Shown piece after piece: positions 24,677 to 35,900 of a DNA stretch of 64,000 nucleotides (position 1 is its first letter; every line of letters begins with the position of its first letter). Where the stretch lies: assembly GCA_964020085.1 (NCBI GenBank), contig OZ026601.1:1075001-1139000 (forward strand), in the 5' to 3' direction. Source of the DNA: Micromussa lordhowensis. Lineage: Eukaryota > Cnidaria > Anthozoa > Scleractinia > Lobophylliidae. The notes beneath the pieces were generated by a model, which ran no database searches, was not told where the DNA came from, and worked only from the letters and a program-made list of their open reading frames with translations. A program made the translations under genes and the position numbers.

Positions 24677-24895
24677 TCATTCCCCCTCGGCCATTTCACT
24701 CTCACCCAGTTCCTTCTGTGGTTTCCAGCCGCGGTCAGACTCTTCCAGACGGAACACCTGTTTATAAGCGACATCTTTGGACATGTCACCTTTCGACATG
24801 CTATAAACCTGGTCTACGTCAAAAATGCAAGTACAACTGACTTCTTTACGGCCGAACTCGACTTTTAGTCTTGAAAGATGGATTTTTTTTGACAT
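24677..24895 (-). CDS. Small unrecognised open frame, doubtful
   Basis: A 72-codon minus-strand frame starting at 24895 with an even hydrophilic composition and an acidic end (GESEMAEGE). I do not recognise it. Codon use looks more coding-like than the neighbours, but there is no splice evidence and no partner exon. Its 3' side runs into purine-rich text ending in a short palindrome (AGCCTGTGAACAGGCT), suggesting a repeat. It could be an exon of an unseen gene, a retrocopy fragment or chance. Confidence 0.22.
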   Translation of the reverse strand: MSKKIHLSRLKVEFGRKEVSCTCIFDVDQVYSMSKGDMSKDVAYKQVFRLEESDRGWKPQKELGESEMAEGE

Positions 24896-26953
24896 CAGAA
24901 TAAGGACAAGAAGTCATTCTGTGAGAGATAAATCATCTGTTTGAATGTTTCCATCTTTCGAATATAAAAGCGGTAGCGGCCCAATTTCTACCGGAAGTCA
25001 CTATTGAGAGCCGATCGACTGAACTGACTAAAATCGTTTGAATTATCCCGTAAATCGGGAAACATGCAAAGTCCGCAAATCTTCTTCAGTCATTTTGGGT
25101 CAGTAATCATTTGTTCCCCTAATAACCTGAAAAATTGTCAGTTTCACAGTTAAACGGTCTTTCAGCCGCTTACATAGCGTGTCGAAAGATGGTTGAATGA
25201 TGTCGCCTATGCACGTAACCTGAAAGCGGATGGAAATTGTCGTTGTATTAACCGCAGGAATCCGTACACAAAACGCGCTAACAATGACTGACGAACAAAA
25301 CCGGAAGACATGCAGGTGAGTCATTACCTATTCGGAGCGTTCTAGAGCATTTCAGACACACATATTGTGTACATGAAGTCAACCGAAGAACGCATCAATA
25401 CAGCATCGAAAGCCAACAAGTGCAAATTGAAGTTTTATAAACAGATTTTCTTCGAATTTGTGTGATTCAAGGACTGGCTTACTTAAGGCTGATCAGTGCA
25501 GTACTTATGTGTCCTAAGGCAGTTGTATTAAGAACGTGCTGCGTGCTTAATATTAATGTTCTCATCGCTTCGTAGCAACAAAGGTAAGTCGATGTTGTTT
25601 CTGTTTTTGAACCAACTTTTCCCTTTGCCTCTTGACGACTGTGATGAGCTTTTCTAGTGTTCAGCGAATCTGGCAACAAAACAATCCGGTCTCAGAACTC
25701 AATTAGAAATCATGATACAGTCTGGCCAAATGTTTCTAGACAGACTTATCTTATCTTATAGTATATAAAGAGATAATTACTAAATTTTGTGCCTCGATCC
25801 CATGGTTCAACGATGTGGAAGCTCTAGCTAAGTTCCAGCTTTGTTCTATCAGCTAAAATTCCAAGCTTCATAGCAGAAAAAGAAGTCGTGTTTCGGCCTG
25901 CCACAGATATAATGCATTTCATCATTGTCAACGCCACTATAAACAAATTACCGTGGTTGTAACTTTTTTGCCACGCTAACAAACTAAGGTGATTACTTAG
26001 TCTACTTACTAGTGTCTCCCGGATGAACGTGTGTTTTCTTGCAACTTTTGTTTGTTTGACATCTGACCTTTCTGATACCGCTTTGTGTGCGAATTACAAC
26101 AGTTGTTTACCTTTGAGTGTAGATTACGGTCTTGTGAGTTCTAGCTTTGTGTTATTCATATCAAGCGTTTTCGAATCGATAACAAATTAAAGACCTCAAC
26201 GGATATTTCACAAAACCTATCTATCTCGCGAAACGTAAGCATGAGTAATTTTAACGATCACATCATGAACGAAACAGCTGTGCAAGATGTTTTGTTAACT
26301 TTTACTGCAAACGCCTGGAGATCTAAATCTTCTAAGGATTGAAGAATATGTCATTAGGCGGCTAAGAAATCATGTGTGCTTTGAGTCTTCGATCTTGTTA
26401 TAAATGTGCTCGTTTATTTATTACTATCATTATTTTCAACTCAGTCAGTCAAAAGCAATATCGAAGTACATCGATCGATCCATTCCGTAAGCTTTTCTCT
26501 ATGCCTATATCAAGGGTATCGCCGGTTAAACATTATATTTGGGCTATTATACAATGTTAATTACACACTGACTAACTCAGTGCTAACAATAACATCATAT
26601 GGCCTCAATAATATTTGACAACAAACAGGAATTTGTAAGTATGTACGGTGAACGGTGAGTGACACAAGCTATTCAGAAACAAATTTCCTCGCCCATAATG
26701 TCACGATACTAAAATTATTTCGCAATTGCGTTCCACGCAAAAAGGGAGCTATTTCTAAAAATGAAAGAAACATGCACGACTGATTAAGAGAAAGTGACGA
26801 TAAGCTGTACTTCCAGCTGAACTGGAAGAAGGAGCAGAGTTCAAATCGCTACATTTTAAAGGTTTGTGAACTTATAAATGCATATGACCTTGTAAATTCA
26901 ATATAAACATGCTTGCGTGGGCAAACGTTTCACGCGTGCTCTGACTGCACGTC

Positions 26954-27305
26954 GGCTCCCGGGGGAGGGGGTACTCCCAGAAAAAGTGGATTGCGGTGTG
27001 AGGCCCACTTCCCGAAACCCTTACCCTATTTAAGACCAAATTCTGTGATTTTCCCTGCCCTGTTTATGACCTGATCAAAAATTCGATACCCTGTTAAGAC
27101 CTGACTTAATCAATGACAATGTGTACATGCTTTTATTAGGTAGAATAGCTTCTTCTAAAAAACAAAGATGCCCTATTCAATACTAGAGTGCAAAATGACC
27201 AAAATTAATACCCTATTTCTGACCAAAACAGCTTAAAATCATACCCTTTGGGGCCGCACATACCTAAATAGCCCGTATATCAGGGAGTACCTTCTCTCCC
27301 GGGAA
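26954..27305. mobile_element. MITE-like element with CTCCCGGGGGAGG termini
   Basis: The left end TCCCGGGGGAGGGGGTACTC is mirrored by the right end GAGTACCTTCTCTCCCGGGA with about three mismatches. The interior repeats short phrases (ACCCTATT, GACCTGA, GACCAAAA) several times. It is non-coding and resembles the element at 49333-49712 in having a G-run followed by an ACTCCC terminus. Confidence 0.6.
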
Positions 27306-28334
27306 TCTGACGTGACCTGATTTAGTAAGCCCTTGTAGTATGCCTGAAACGCGTCATCGCTCTCAATCTTCGCATACAACGCATGTTTACACAACCATGC
27401 TTTTGTCGCAAGTCTGTCGGAACTTTTATATTTTTTTTAAGAAGGATAAGATCAAAAAATAGCCCCCGAGTTGTTTGTCTCTCATGCTTTTGGTTATTTC
27501 TTCTCTTTTGTAACATGTTGTAAAAAGAGAAGTTATAAATGGTGTATGCTAGCGACTTCGACACACTCGTATGTACTTTTATATCGTGTCTTGAATGTAA
27601 AAGGAAGACGTATGCTAATTCTACGACGTTAATTTGTTTTCGAATAGTTTATCTCTACAGACAGGAAATAAAATGCATAGTGAAGATGCCTTTGCCTTTA
27701 TGGCGGTTGGTTTTACGAGTGCGTCCGACGATACAAGGCGATCACTTTAGCGACTTGAAATAATCATTTCTGGCCAAACGAACGGCAATCAGAACGGCAA
27801 TTTTTCCGAATGCTACGTAGAGTATTGACAAAATGGGAGCATTTGTAGCTACACTCTTTGTCATAAGAATATAGTTTTTCCGGCCGAGGCTGAATATTCT
27901 CATTTTTCTGTCGATCATAGCCGTTTAGAGCAGGAATAAGGATTTTATACGGTTTAGTTAAAAACATATAATTGTGTTGTATTTACAAATTTCGACACAA
28001 AAAATTATATTTTCAAAATCTCAGCGTCGGGGCTATTCTTAAAATATTCTTAAAATTTCGCAAATCATTCAGCCTCGATATTCTTAAAACATATTGTTAT
28101 AAAAAATAGAATATTGACAAAATGGGAGCATTTCGGGCTATAAATGGTTTACAAAAAGGACCAAAAAGGCATATATTTCCAGTTTCTTTAGAAAAAATTG
28201 CCGTGCTCGTGCGACCAGCTCTGGGATCGATTCTCTCAGCTTCTATAATTGATAATGACTTATTCTCTTTACGGTGTGTTTAAAAAATAGTTAGCTATTT
28301 TGCGCTATTTATTTAAAGTTCATGTCTTCACAAA

Positions 28335-28565
28335 TCAAGTAGAAATCAACAGAAAACTTGTAGGTTTGTTTAATTTGTTTCTAGCTTTGCTTGTCTCCCA
28401 ACAACGCGTTCGATTTCGGCCCAGTAATGTATGAGGGTTGAGTTCTCGACTTGCTCCGAGGGTTTTTCTCTTCTTTTTTTCTGGTTTTCCTGCCTCCACA
28501 AAGGACCAACATCCCCAAATTGTTATTCGATCAGTAAAGAGGACCTGCATGAAAACCAGCTAAGG
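28335..28565 (-). repeat. Interspersed repeat copy (family shared with 46021-46215)
   Basis: Read on the minus strand, this segment has AGCTGGTTTTCATGCAGGTC, a TACTGATCGAAT block, a TGTGGAGGCAGGAAA block and GAGAAAAACCCTCGGAGC. The same blocks occur in the same order on the plus strand at 46040-46150. It is therefore a dispersed repeat in opposite orientation at the two sites. The frame across it is not a gene. Confidence 0.65.
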
Positions 28566-28860
28566 CTGATGCGGCTTCCTCTCTAAATATTGCAAATGTA
28601 TTTATTTATTATATTTTTATAAGCTTATATTCATTTGTACAGTTATGAGCCGCGCGTGGCCGTAAATGTTCTTTTATATGTTTAGCCAGTTTGATTTAGT
28701 TTTTGGCGTTTCTGTTTTTGTTTTGTTTCATTCTTCATTGTTGTTATTTTTTTAAGCTGTAGAATCGAAGCATTTATTTATTTGTTTGTGCTTTTTGCAG
28801 TATATTCACAATCATCACAGAAGTCTTTGACCTGCTAGTGACAATACACTTGCTGATAAC

Positions 28861-28902
28861 ATGACATCCACTTATCTTGGAGCTACGGCCTTGATACTCT
28901 GT
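28861..28902 (+). CDS. Tentative signal-peptide exon of the GPCR gene
   Basis: ATG at 28861 opens a short frame (MTSTYLGATALILC) that resembles a signal peptide start and ends at a strong donor, GTGTAAGT. It precedes the first clear receptor exon by about 1 kb on the same strand. The phase is a problem. It ends at phase 0, while the next exon at its natural acceptor (29950) needs phase 2. It would fit only with an acceptor at 29963 or an unseen extra exon. Confidence 0.35.
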
Positions 28903-29504
28903 GTAAGTTGTTAAAAATAAGTTAAATTTCTCTGTGAAGGCCGTGTAATACAAGCGATATTTTCCGTGCAACTCCTGGCATAATGATGATTCACTGCAAC
29001 GTTAAAATGTTATCATGTTCGGCGAATAACAACAGCGTTTTGCAAGACGTGGCAACATATTGTATTAAGATAAACTCATTTCTACTTCTCGCGACGTGTT
29101 GCAGCAACTTGCCAAACATAATCAGTACAACAAACTATTTTCAACTTGCAATGCAACATTGTTGCGCGACACCTTGTAAGGAAAACATTTCCCGTCTTAC
29201 TTAGCTTTTAAACTTGAAGCGCTTTCCCAGTCAAGCTGCAAAACTGAAACAAATTTAAACAAAAAGGCAAAGCTGTATATTATTTTTAAAAGTGATCATG
29301 GCGATTGGTCAAAAATACTCGATCGGTAGAAAAAATAGACGAAAAAGTACGAAGAGTCTGCGAAACGTTGCAGTTGTTTCTCACCGGGTTGACTCAAACG
29401 AAAGCCATATTTCCAGCATGCGTGTTGCCCAAGGTTCTTGAACAGTTTATTTTTGGTTCTGTATTTTGACTGAGCTTTGCCTTTTGACAGAATGTTAAAA
29501 ATAA

Positions 29505-29898
29505 GGGCCTGATTACATGAGCCGGGCTGGCCCGGTTATCCGGGCTGCCTCGGTGTGCCGAGATGACTTTCAAGTCGGTATTACATGAGGCGAGCCAGCC
29601 CGGTTGATCGGTTGATGGCTGATGCGATGAACCGTGGGAAACAGGAGCGAGCTTTATTTTGTACTCTTATCGGCTTAATAAGCAGGGCTGGTCCGGCAAA
29701 CGCGATTACATGGAAAAATCTTAGCCCGGTTAGCCGGGATCCCGGCACGGCAATGCCGGGATCTCGGCTAACGGGGCTGGCCCGGTTGTCATGTAATCGC
29801 AGAGTTGATTGTTGTTGCGTTTAACAAACGTGCCGAGATCCCGGCAAACTAATACCAGCCCGGCTAACCGGGCCAGCCCGGCTCATGTAATCAGACCC
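29505..29898. mobile_element. GGGCCTGATTACATG element, copy 1
   Basis: The left terminus GGGCCTGATTACATGAGCC is answered by the right terminus GGCTCATGTAATCAGACCC. It is flanked by TAA on both sides (29502-29504 and 29899-29901), consistent with a 3-base target duplication. The interior is a mosaic of AGCCCGG/CCGGGCT words, so the strand can fold along its length. A second copy with the same first 15 bases is at 44135-44547. There is no transposase frame. The TWA-type duplication and GGG terminus suggest PIF/Harbinger, but this is tentative. Confidence 0.75.
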
Positions 29899-29949
29899 TA
29901 AACCGTCTCTGTCATTTAAAAACATCGTTTCCATTCAGTTGGTTTTCAG

Positions 29950-32900
29950 TTTATCAAGCCAGCAACAAAAGTTGGATTTTAACACCTTAAACGATTGGTT
30001 AAGGCAACAATGCTTAAAGGACGGAAAAAACTCCACCACTGATCCAAGTAAGTGTCCGTATAAGTGAACTTATTTTCGCTAACTTTATCGACTCTTTCAC
30101 AGACAGTCATCGCAAGACTTTTGTCGGTGTTAAAGAGCAATCACCTGCTCATGTTCTACTGTCCTTGCTGCTGCTTACGTGTTTCCCCGCATGTTTCATG
30201 ATTTCCCTCGCTTACCGCGATTAACTATTTCCCGCGTTTATCACCGGTTACCAGTTGGTTTACCACGAACGCCGGTTTCTGTAGCATGGAGCGATCAGGA
30301 GTGTTACTACTGGATGGAATGTTAGTCACTTGAAGGGTTACCCCCAGCAGATAATTCACTGACTGGTATTAAGTGCCGTGCCTAAGAACACAACACAATG
30401 ACCCCGGCCAGAGCTTGAACACGACGGACCACTCGATCCTTCACAGTGTTAAAAAACTGACACGGAAATCGTTACGATACAGGACAGTTTTCTAATGGGA
30501 TAAATCAATACTCCAAAAATGACAGATTCAGATTGATAATTGTGCAGCTAAACGAGGCGTGCCGGTTCAGCTAAGACTCTGTCGACAGAACTAGCTAACC
30601 AGGCTCTTAAAATTCAGAAATCATTATCTCCTATAACTCTGATTTCTCTAATGTGACCTGAATAATTATTTACTGATGATTGTGCCTTCTAACTTGTGGC
30701 TTACGTTGCTGTGTTTGTAGATGAAATTACGTGCAACAGAACTTATGATGTTGCTTGCTGGCCAAAAACTAAAGCGGGGGATTCATTCACACAACCTTGT
30801 CCTTTCCTGCTATTTCGTTCCGAAGGTAATCGTATTTTAATGTTTTTTTTTCTCTCTCTCTCTCTCTCTTTCACTCTGTCTCGCTCATTTTATATTCTCT
30901 TACTCAAATTTAAGTTCCCTGACTGATTGCCGCTCCCTTGAACAGGGTGTTTAATATTAACTAGCTGTGTCGGGCCAAAAAGATCCATACAACCGGCTTA
31001 TTGCGATTTCCGTGGGATTAAGTATTATTCCCGGTTTATCGCTGGGTTACCCGCGGGAATTAAACCCGCCATTATCTCTTTATATACCTGGCTGGAGAAA
31101 AGCACCGTGAGGGTAAAGTGTCTTGGCTAACAACACAACACAAGGCTCGGACCACAGGACCGCTCGATCCGGAGTCCAGCACGCTAACAGTGCAGTGGTT
31201 ATAAAAATTCATTTAAATTGCTGATTGTCTTTGTGTTAATGTCTTTCAAATGCGTTTAACAATTCAACTCAGAAATGCGATTCAAAATGCCCCAACCCCC
31301 CTCCCGCCTCCACCAACTGTACGAATGCTTTCAATGTTTGTACATAAAGTTCCTCTTAGTAAACAATTCAATTATTCTCGGAAGGCAACATTTCTCGACG
31401 ATGTGATGAGCAAGGCAACTGGCAGGAGATGAACATCGCCAATTGTCGCCGATTAACACCAAAAGAAGCGGTTGAGAAAGGAAAACAAGCGGCCAACATA
31501 CCATCTGAAGAAAAGGCACGTTAAACAGTACCATATTGTTAACCGCAAACTGTATTGAACCACCGGCCAGAAGGGCGCATTTCCGAATGCCTTAAAAAGG
31601 CACGGTTTGTGCATCTTGGAAAGATTTGCCTTAATATTTCAAGTTCGTCATTTGTAATCCGTATCATTTGTCTCCATCCTTAACCATCCTTGTTCCTTTA
31701 TGGTTTATTATTATTTCTTTGGTGTCTTTCTATTTCAGTAAACTACTATTTTTAGGATTCCTTCCATTTAAAAGTAGTCAGCTTGTACTTGACCCCCCAA
31801 AAACTCAAAATACCATGATTAAACTTCTTTAGTCGTCAGTTAATACGGAACAGGCTAGCTTAAAGTAAGTCTTTGACACTGAGGTTGTGCTAAGAGGAAT
31901 TCCCTGAGGCATCATCAAGGCTAAATTATCATAGTGTGCTTTTCAATGTGAAGAAAAAATCGGGTTCTGTCCTTTGATCAATAGTTGCAATGTTCAGTTT
32001 AACTAACACTGATTACTTTATTTTCTTTCACAGCATGACTCATCCCTCACTCATTTGGAACGTGTTCAGCGAGTCTATGTGGCGATCAGTTGGATCGCGT
32101 TTTTTGTCCTGCTGCCTTCCTTCATAGTCATATGCATCGTCATGTAAGTTGACTCCTTTTATCCTAGTCCTCTAATTCACCACGTGCCCAGTAGGAAAGA
32201 AACTTGGGTGTAAAAATGTATATTTAAATAATTACACGAGCGCACGTTGGACTTGAGTTGGCTATAATTATCTCATAGCTAACAAGCGCCAAAAAATATC
32301 ACGCGTACGCTTACCATATTCGTAGAGCATGGTATAATTTGGCTCACATACCATGATAGCTGAGCCAATTCAGTAAAACTCTTGAATTGCGTATCCAATT
32401 ATCCACTTTTTAATAAACTCTAAATATTTCAATGTTTTTACTTGTATAGAGGGCGTGAGAATGAGCGCTTTACCATACACAAGAACCTGATCTTGGCATT
32501 TATTTTACGTCACATCACGTTATTTATTTACTACTATGAAAAAATGGGAGAAAAAGACTTCAGCACGGTGAGCTATTTCACTTTCCCTGACTTAAACGTA
32601 ATTTTCCATGTGACTCATTAGAAATTTCCTTTTCTTTCTGCACAGAGCGTTTGCAATGCATTTTGGTTGTTGAACCGCTACTTCACAGCTTCCGAGATCA
32701 CGTGGATGCTCATTGAAGGGATTTTTCTACTGCGCATGCTTGTGTACCCCTTCGATAACGAGTCGTATTTGTGGTACTACTTTCTCTTTGGCTGGGGTAA
32801 GTATGTCTTTGTTTAGCTCATATTCCTGTCCGTTTGTCGAGTTATCAACGACTAGTGGAGATTATTAGCTTTGTGTGTTAGGTACAGGGTGTTATTTGTT

Positions 32901-35900
32901 GGCTCCGATTCAGAAGATCGCTATTTTAAACTAGTTTGGTGTTCCCTGTTTAACAGGTTTCTCTGGTGTTCTTACATTCTGTGTCTACCTTCCGTACATG
33001 CAGTTTAAGATTGCAAGAGTCAGTGCAGGGTCAGTAACAGTAAGCTTATTCTTCTATGGTGGCTTTGTAAGGAACGGTTTTTCCTTTACTGAGAGTCTAC
33101 TTAATTTCACTTATTTTCATTTTATTTTTACCCCATCACAAACAAGAAATCAGTTGTGATTTTCGCTAACGTGCCTTTCCCGCCCTTGGCGCCGTTTACA
33201 TGTTTTCCCGCGCTCTGCGCCGTATTTTCCCGCGCTTGATTCCGGCTCTTTGTTTTCCCTCGTTTAGCGCCGGTTACATGTTTTTCTTGTTTTCCCGCAC
33301 TGTTTACCACTAGTAGAGCATGTTTTACTTCAGGTTTTGATTGATTCACTGCATTGTTTCCGATTGTTGTAATTGGTTGATACAATTACTTCGGAATCCC
33401 GACATACCTCATTGTGTATCACTTCCATTTTATTTATTAGTCTGCTCTAACTCTGAAATTAAAATCTTATCAATGAACACCTTTCTCTACTGAATTTAGC
33501 TAACATCGCTTTCTTTGTCTTCTTTCAGTTGTTGGGCTTGGGGTCAGTACAGTCATTCGAGTCACATGCTAGTGTTATATGTTCCACTTACGATCTTGTT
33601 ATTGGTAAGAAACGTTGAATATTCCTCCTAGGAATGATTTCCTGTATAGGTAATCGTATGAATCAGAGTACAATTAAGGATTTACATTACTCGGGATATT
33701 TGAAAATTCTCTCAAAATTGCACCGTGCTTTTAGGCGAGTACAATTTAAAAGAATTTTCAAATATCCCGAGTAGTGTAAATCCTTAATAGACCAATTTCG
33801 ATATATTAAAATTCAGCCTAACACAATAGACCTCAGCACGAGGCTTTGGGGAATAAACCTCACAACCTCTGTAGTTATTCCCCAGAGCCTCATACTGAGG
33901 TCAATTGTTTTAGACTGAATTTTAATATATCGAAATTGGTCTATTGCTCGAGCTTTAATACGATAACCCATTTATTGTATGAGTTTCTCAAACTCCTTAA
34001 TCGGTTCATCAAGTTAAAACAAAGGGAATCATGACCGTGACGGTGGTTTGGATATCCGGTCTTAATTAGCATAGATTTTGACGATTCTACTTCTCCATTT
34101 TCTAGGCCTTATGTTTAGTTTCGATTGAGGAGATATATCAAACACTCGAGACAGTGTTTCATCGGGATGTCCAAACACCTCGAATTTCGTCAAATATACG
34201 CGTCATATTTCCACCTCTCTTCTCGGTGTTTGGATATCCCGATGAAACACGGTCTCTCGTGTTTGATATATTACGAGAAATTGCAAACTTGCACTGCAGT
34301 GCAAATTAAGAATCAACGATAAGTAATTTTCTTAGTCATATAATAATTAATAAGTATAATTTTGCCGGCTTCCTTTTCATTGCAATATGTTGTTCAGGGA
34401 ATTATCCAAATATCTATTTGAAGCTTTTAGAAGTGGACAGATTTTCAATCATCGCTCTTAACTAGCCCAACAGCGAACTAAATTCTGCTGCTGGAACCAA
34501 TTTATGTTTCGTTTTCTATTTTCCACAGATTAACTTTGTAATTGCAGCATACGTAATTCAAATGCTCGCAAAAAAGCTCAAGAATTCTTCTTCGACACAG
34601 ATGAATAGAATCAAGTGAGTATTGCAGAATGCCCCGGATCACGATAATTTACCGGTTTTGTTATAATATTCGGCATAAAAACAGTGACTCATTGCACGAA
34701 TTGACACAAAATGTATTATACTAATTGCGTGTTATACAGTGGTCATACAAACATGCAAAACAACTAAAACTGTTAATTTTATTAAAAAAGAATAACCACA
34801 TAATTAAAGAAGATAACATATTATTTTGAGCGTTTTTCACAATGAATGGCCCACAAGTATGATACGATGATATACTGGAGATTGCAATGAAGAGTTCATT
34901 TGCGCATAAATTAAGCGAAGTTCTTCTTTCAGCCCCAACCAAAGTCGGCTTGAATACTCAGTTTACAGCAAGGAGCTTTGAATTTGGGCTGCATTGTATG
35001 TTTTTCGCAAAACATGTTATAGTTCTTCATTTTATGTGATAATTTGTTTTTCTTTCTTCAATAGAAAAAGCGCCAAAGCGATAATAATTCTGATCTCTCT
35101 TTTGGGACTGATATACCTCCTGGTATTCTACCTGCCGGGAAATAACTCTTCCAACGAATATTTTGTCGCTGTTGTTTATCCACTCCAGGTAAGAAAAAAA
35201 ACCTTGCAACGCCAGGCATCCACGTTTTCTCAAGTACCAATCAATGACTGATGCCTAATCTCGTACACAGAGTGGCTCCTTTGCCATGGGAGATCTGGGT
35301 TCGAAATTAATCAATGCTGTCAGCTTAGCCGAAGACCTTGGTACCGAACTTCGCCCTAGCGTGCGGAACCCATATCTTTTCGCCAGTGGCAGTAATCTGT
35401 TTTGTATCCAATTGATAACGCTGTGGAAGGAGTAAATGGGATTAAAATGTTACAGAATGCTCATGGTAAAATGAATTTGCCGCGAAATATCTTTATTTTG
35501 CAATCATGAGTTAAACAATTCAATTTGGCACGGCTGTAAACTATTAGTCAAGCTTGAAAACGAGCAGCTCTATAGTGTCCTTCAGTTTTTTACTTTTTTG
35601 TTGTCGTTGTTGTTGTTCATTTTTACAGGGAATAATGGTTTGTATATTTTGTGTGTTCCTGAGCTCGGAGTTTCGAGAAGCCCTCAAGAGACACTGGATG
35701 AAGTGGAGATATGGAATAGAAATAGAAACGGTGAGGAGCGATTAAAAGTATATCATTAAATACGCGATTCGGTCCTAGCAAGCTCGGCTGATACTAGCTT
35801 GTAGCGAAAGGTGACAGTATACTTACTCGTACATCCAGATTCCTTAAAGTACCCACGAAATAAAAAAAAGGTTTTCGTCCAGTTTTCTTGTTTATGTCCT

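Larger units (their letters stand above)
22786..28860. other. Intergenic region between DBF4 and the GPCR gene
   Basis: Apart from the elements at 24131-24488, 26954-27305 and 28335-28565 and the doubtful frame at 24677-24895, I see no supported gene. A possible further inverted-repeat element spans about 27793-28205 (ends ACGGCAATTTTTC and GAAAAAATTGCC), with the phrase TATTGACAAAATGGGAGCAT occurring twice near its two sides. Confidence 0.45.
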
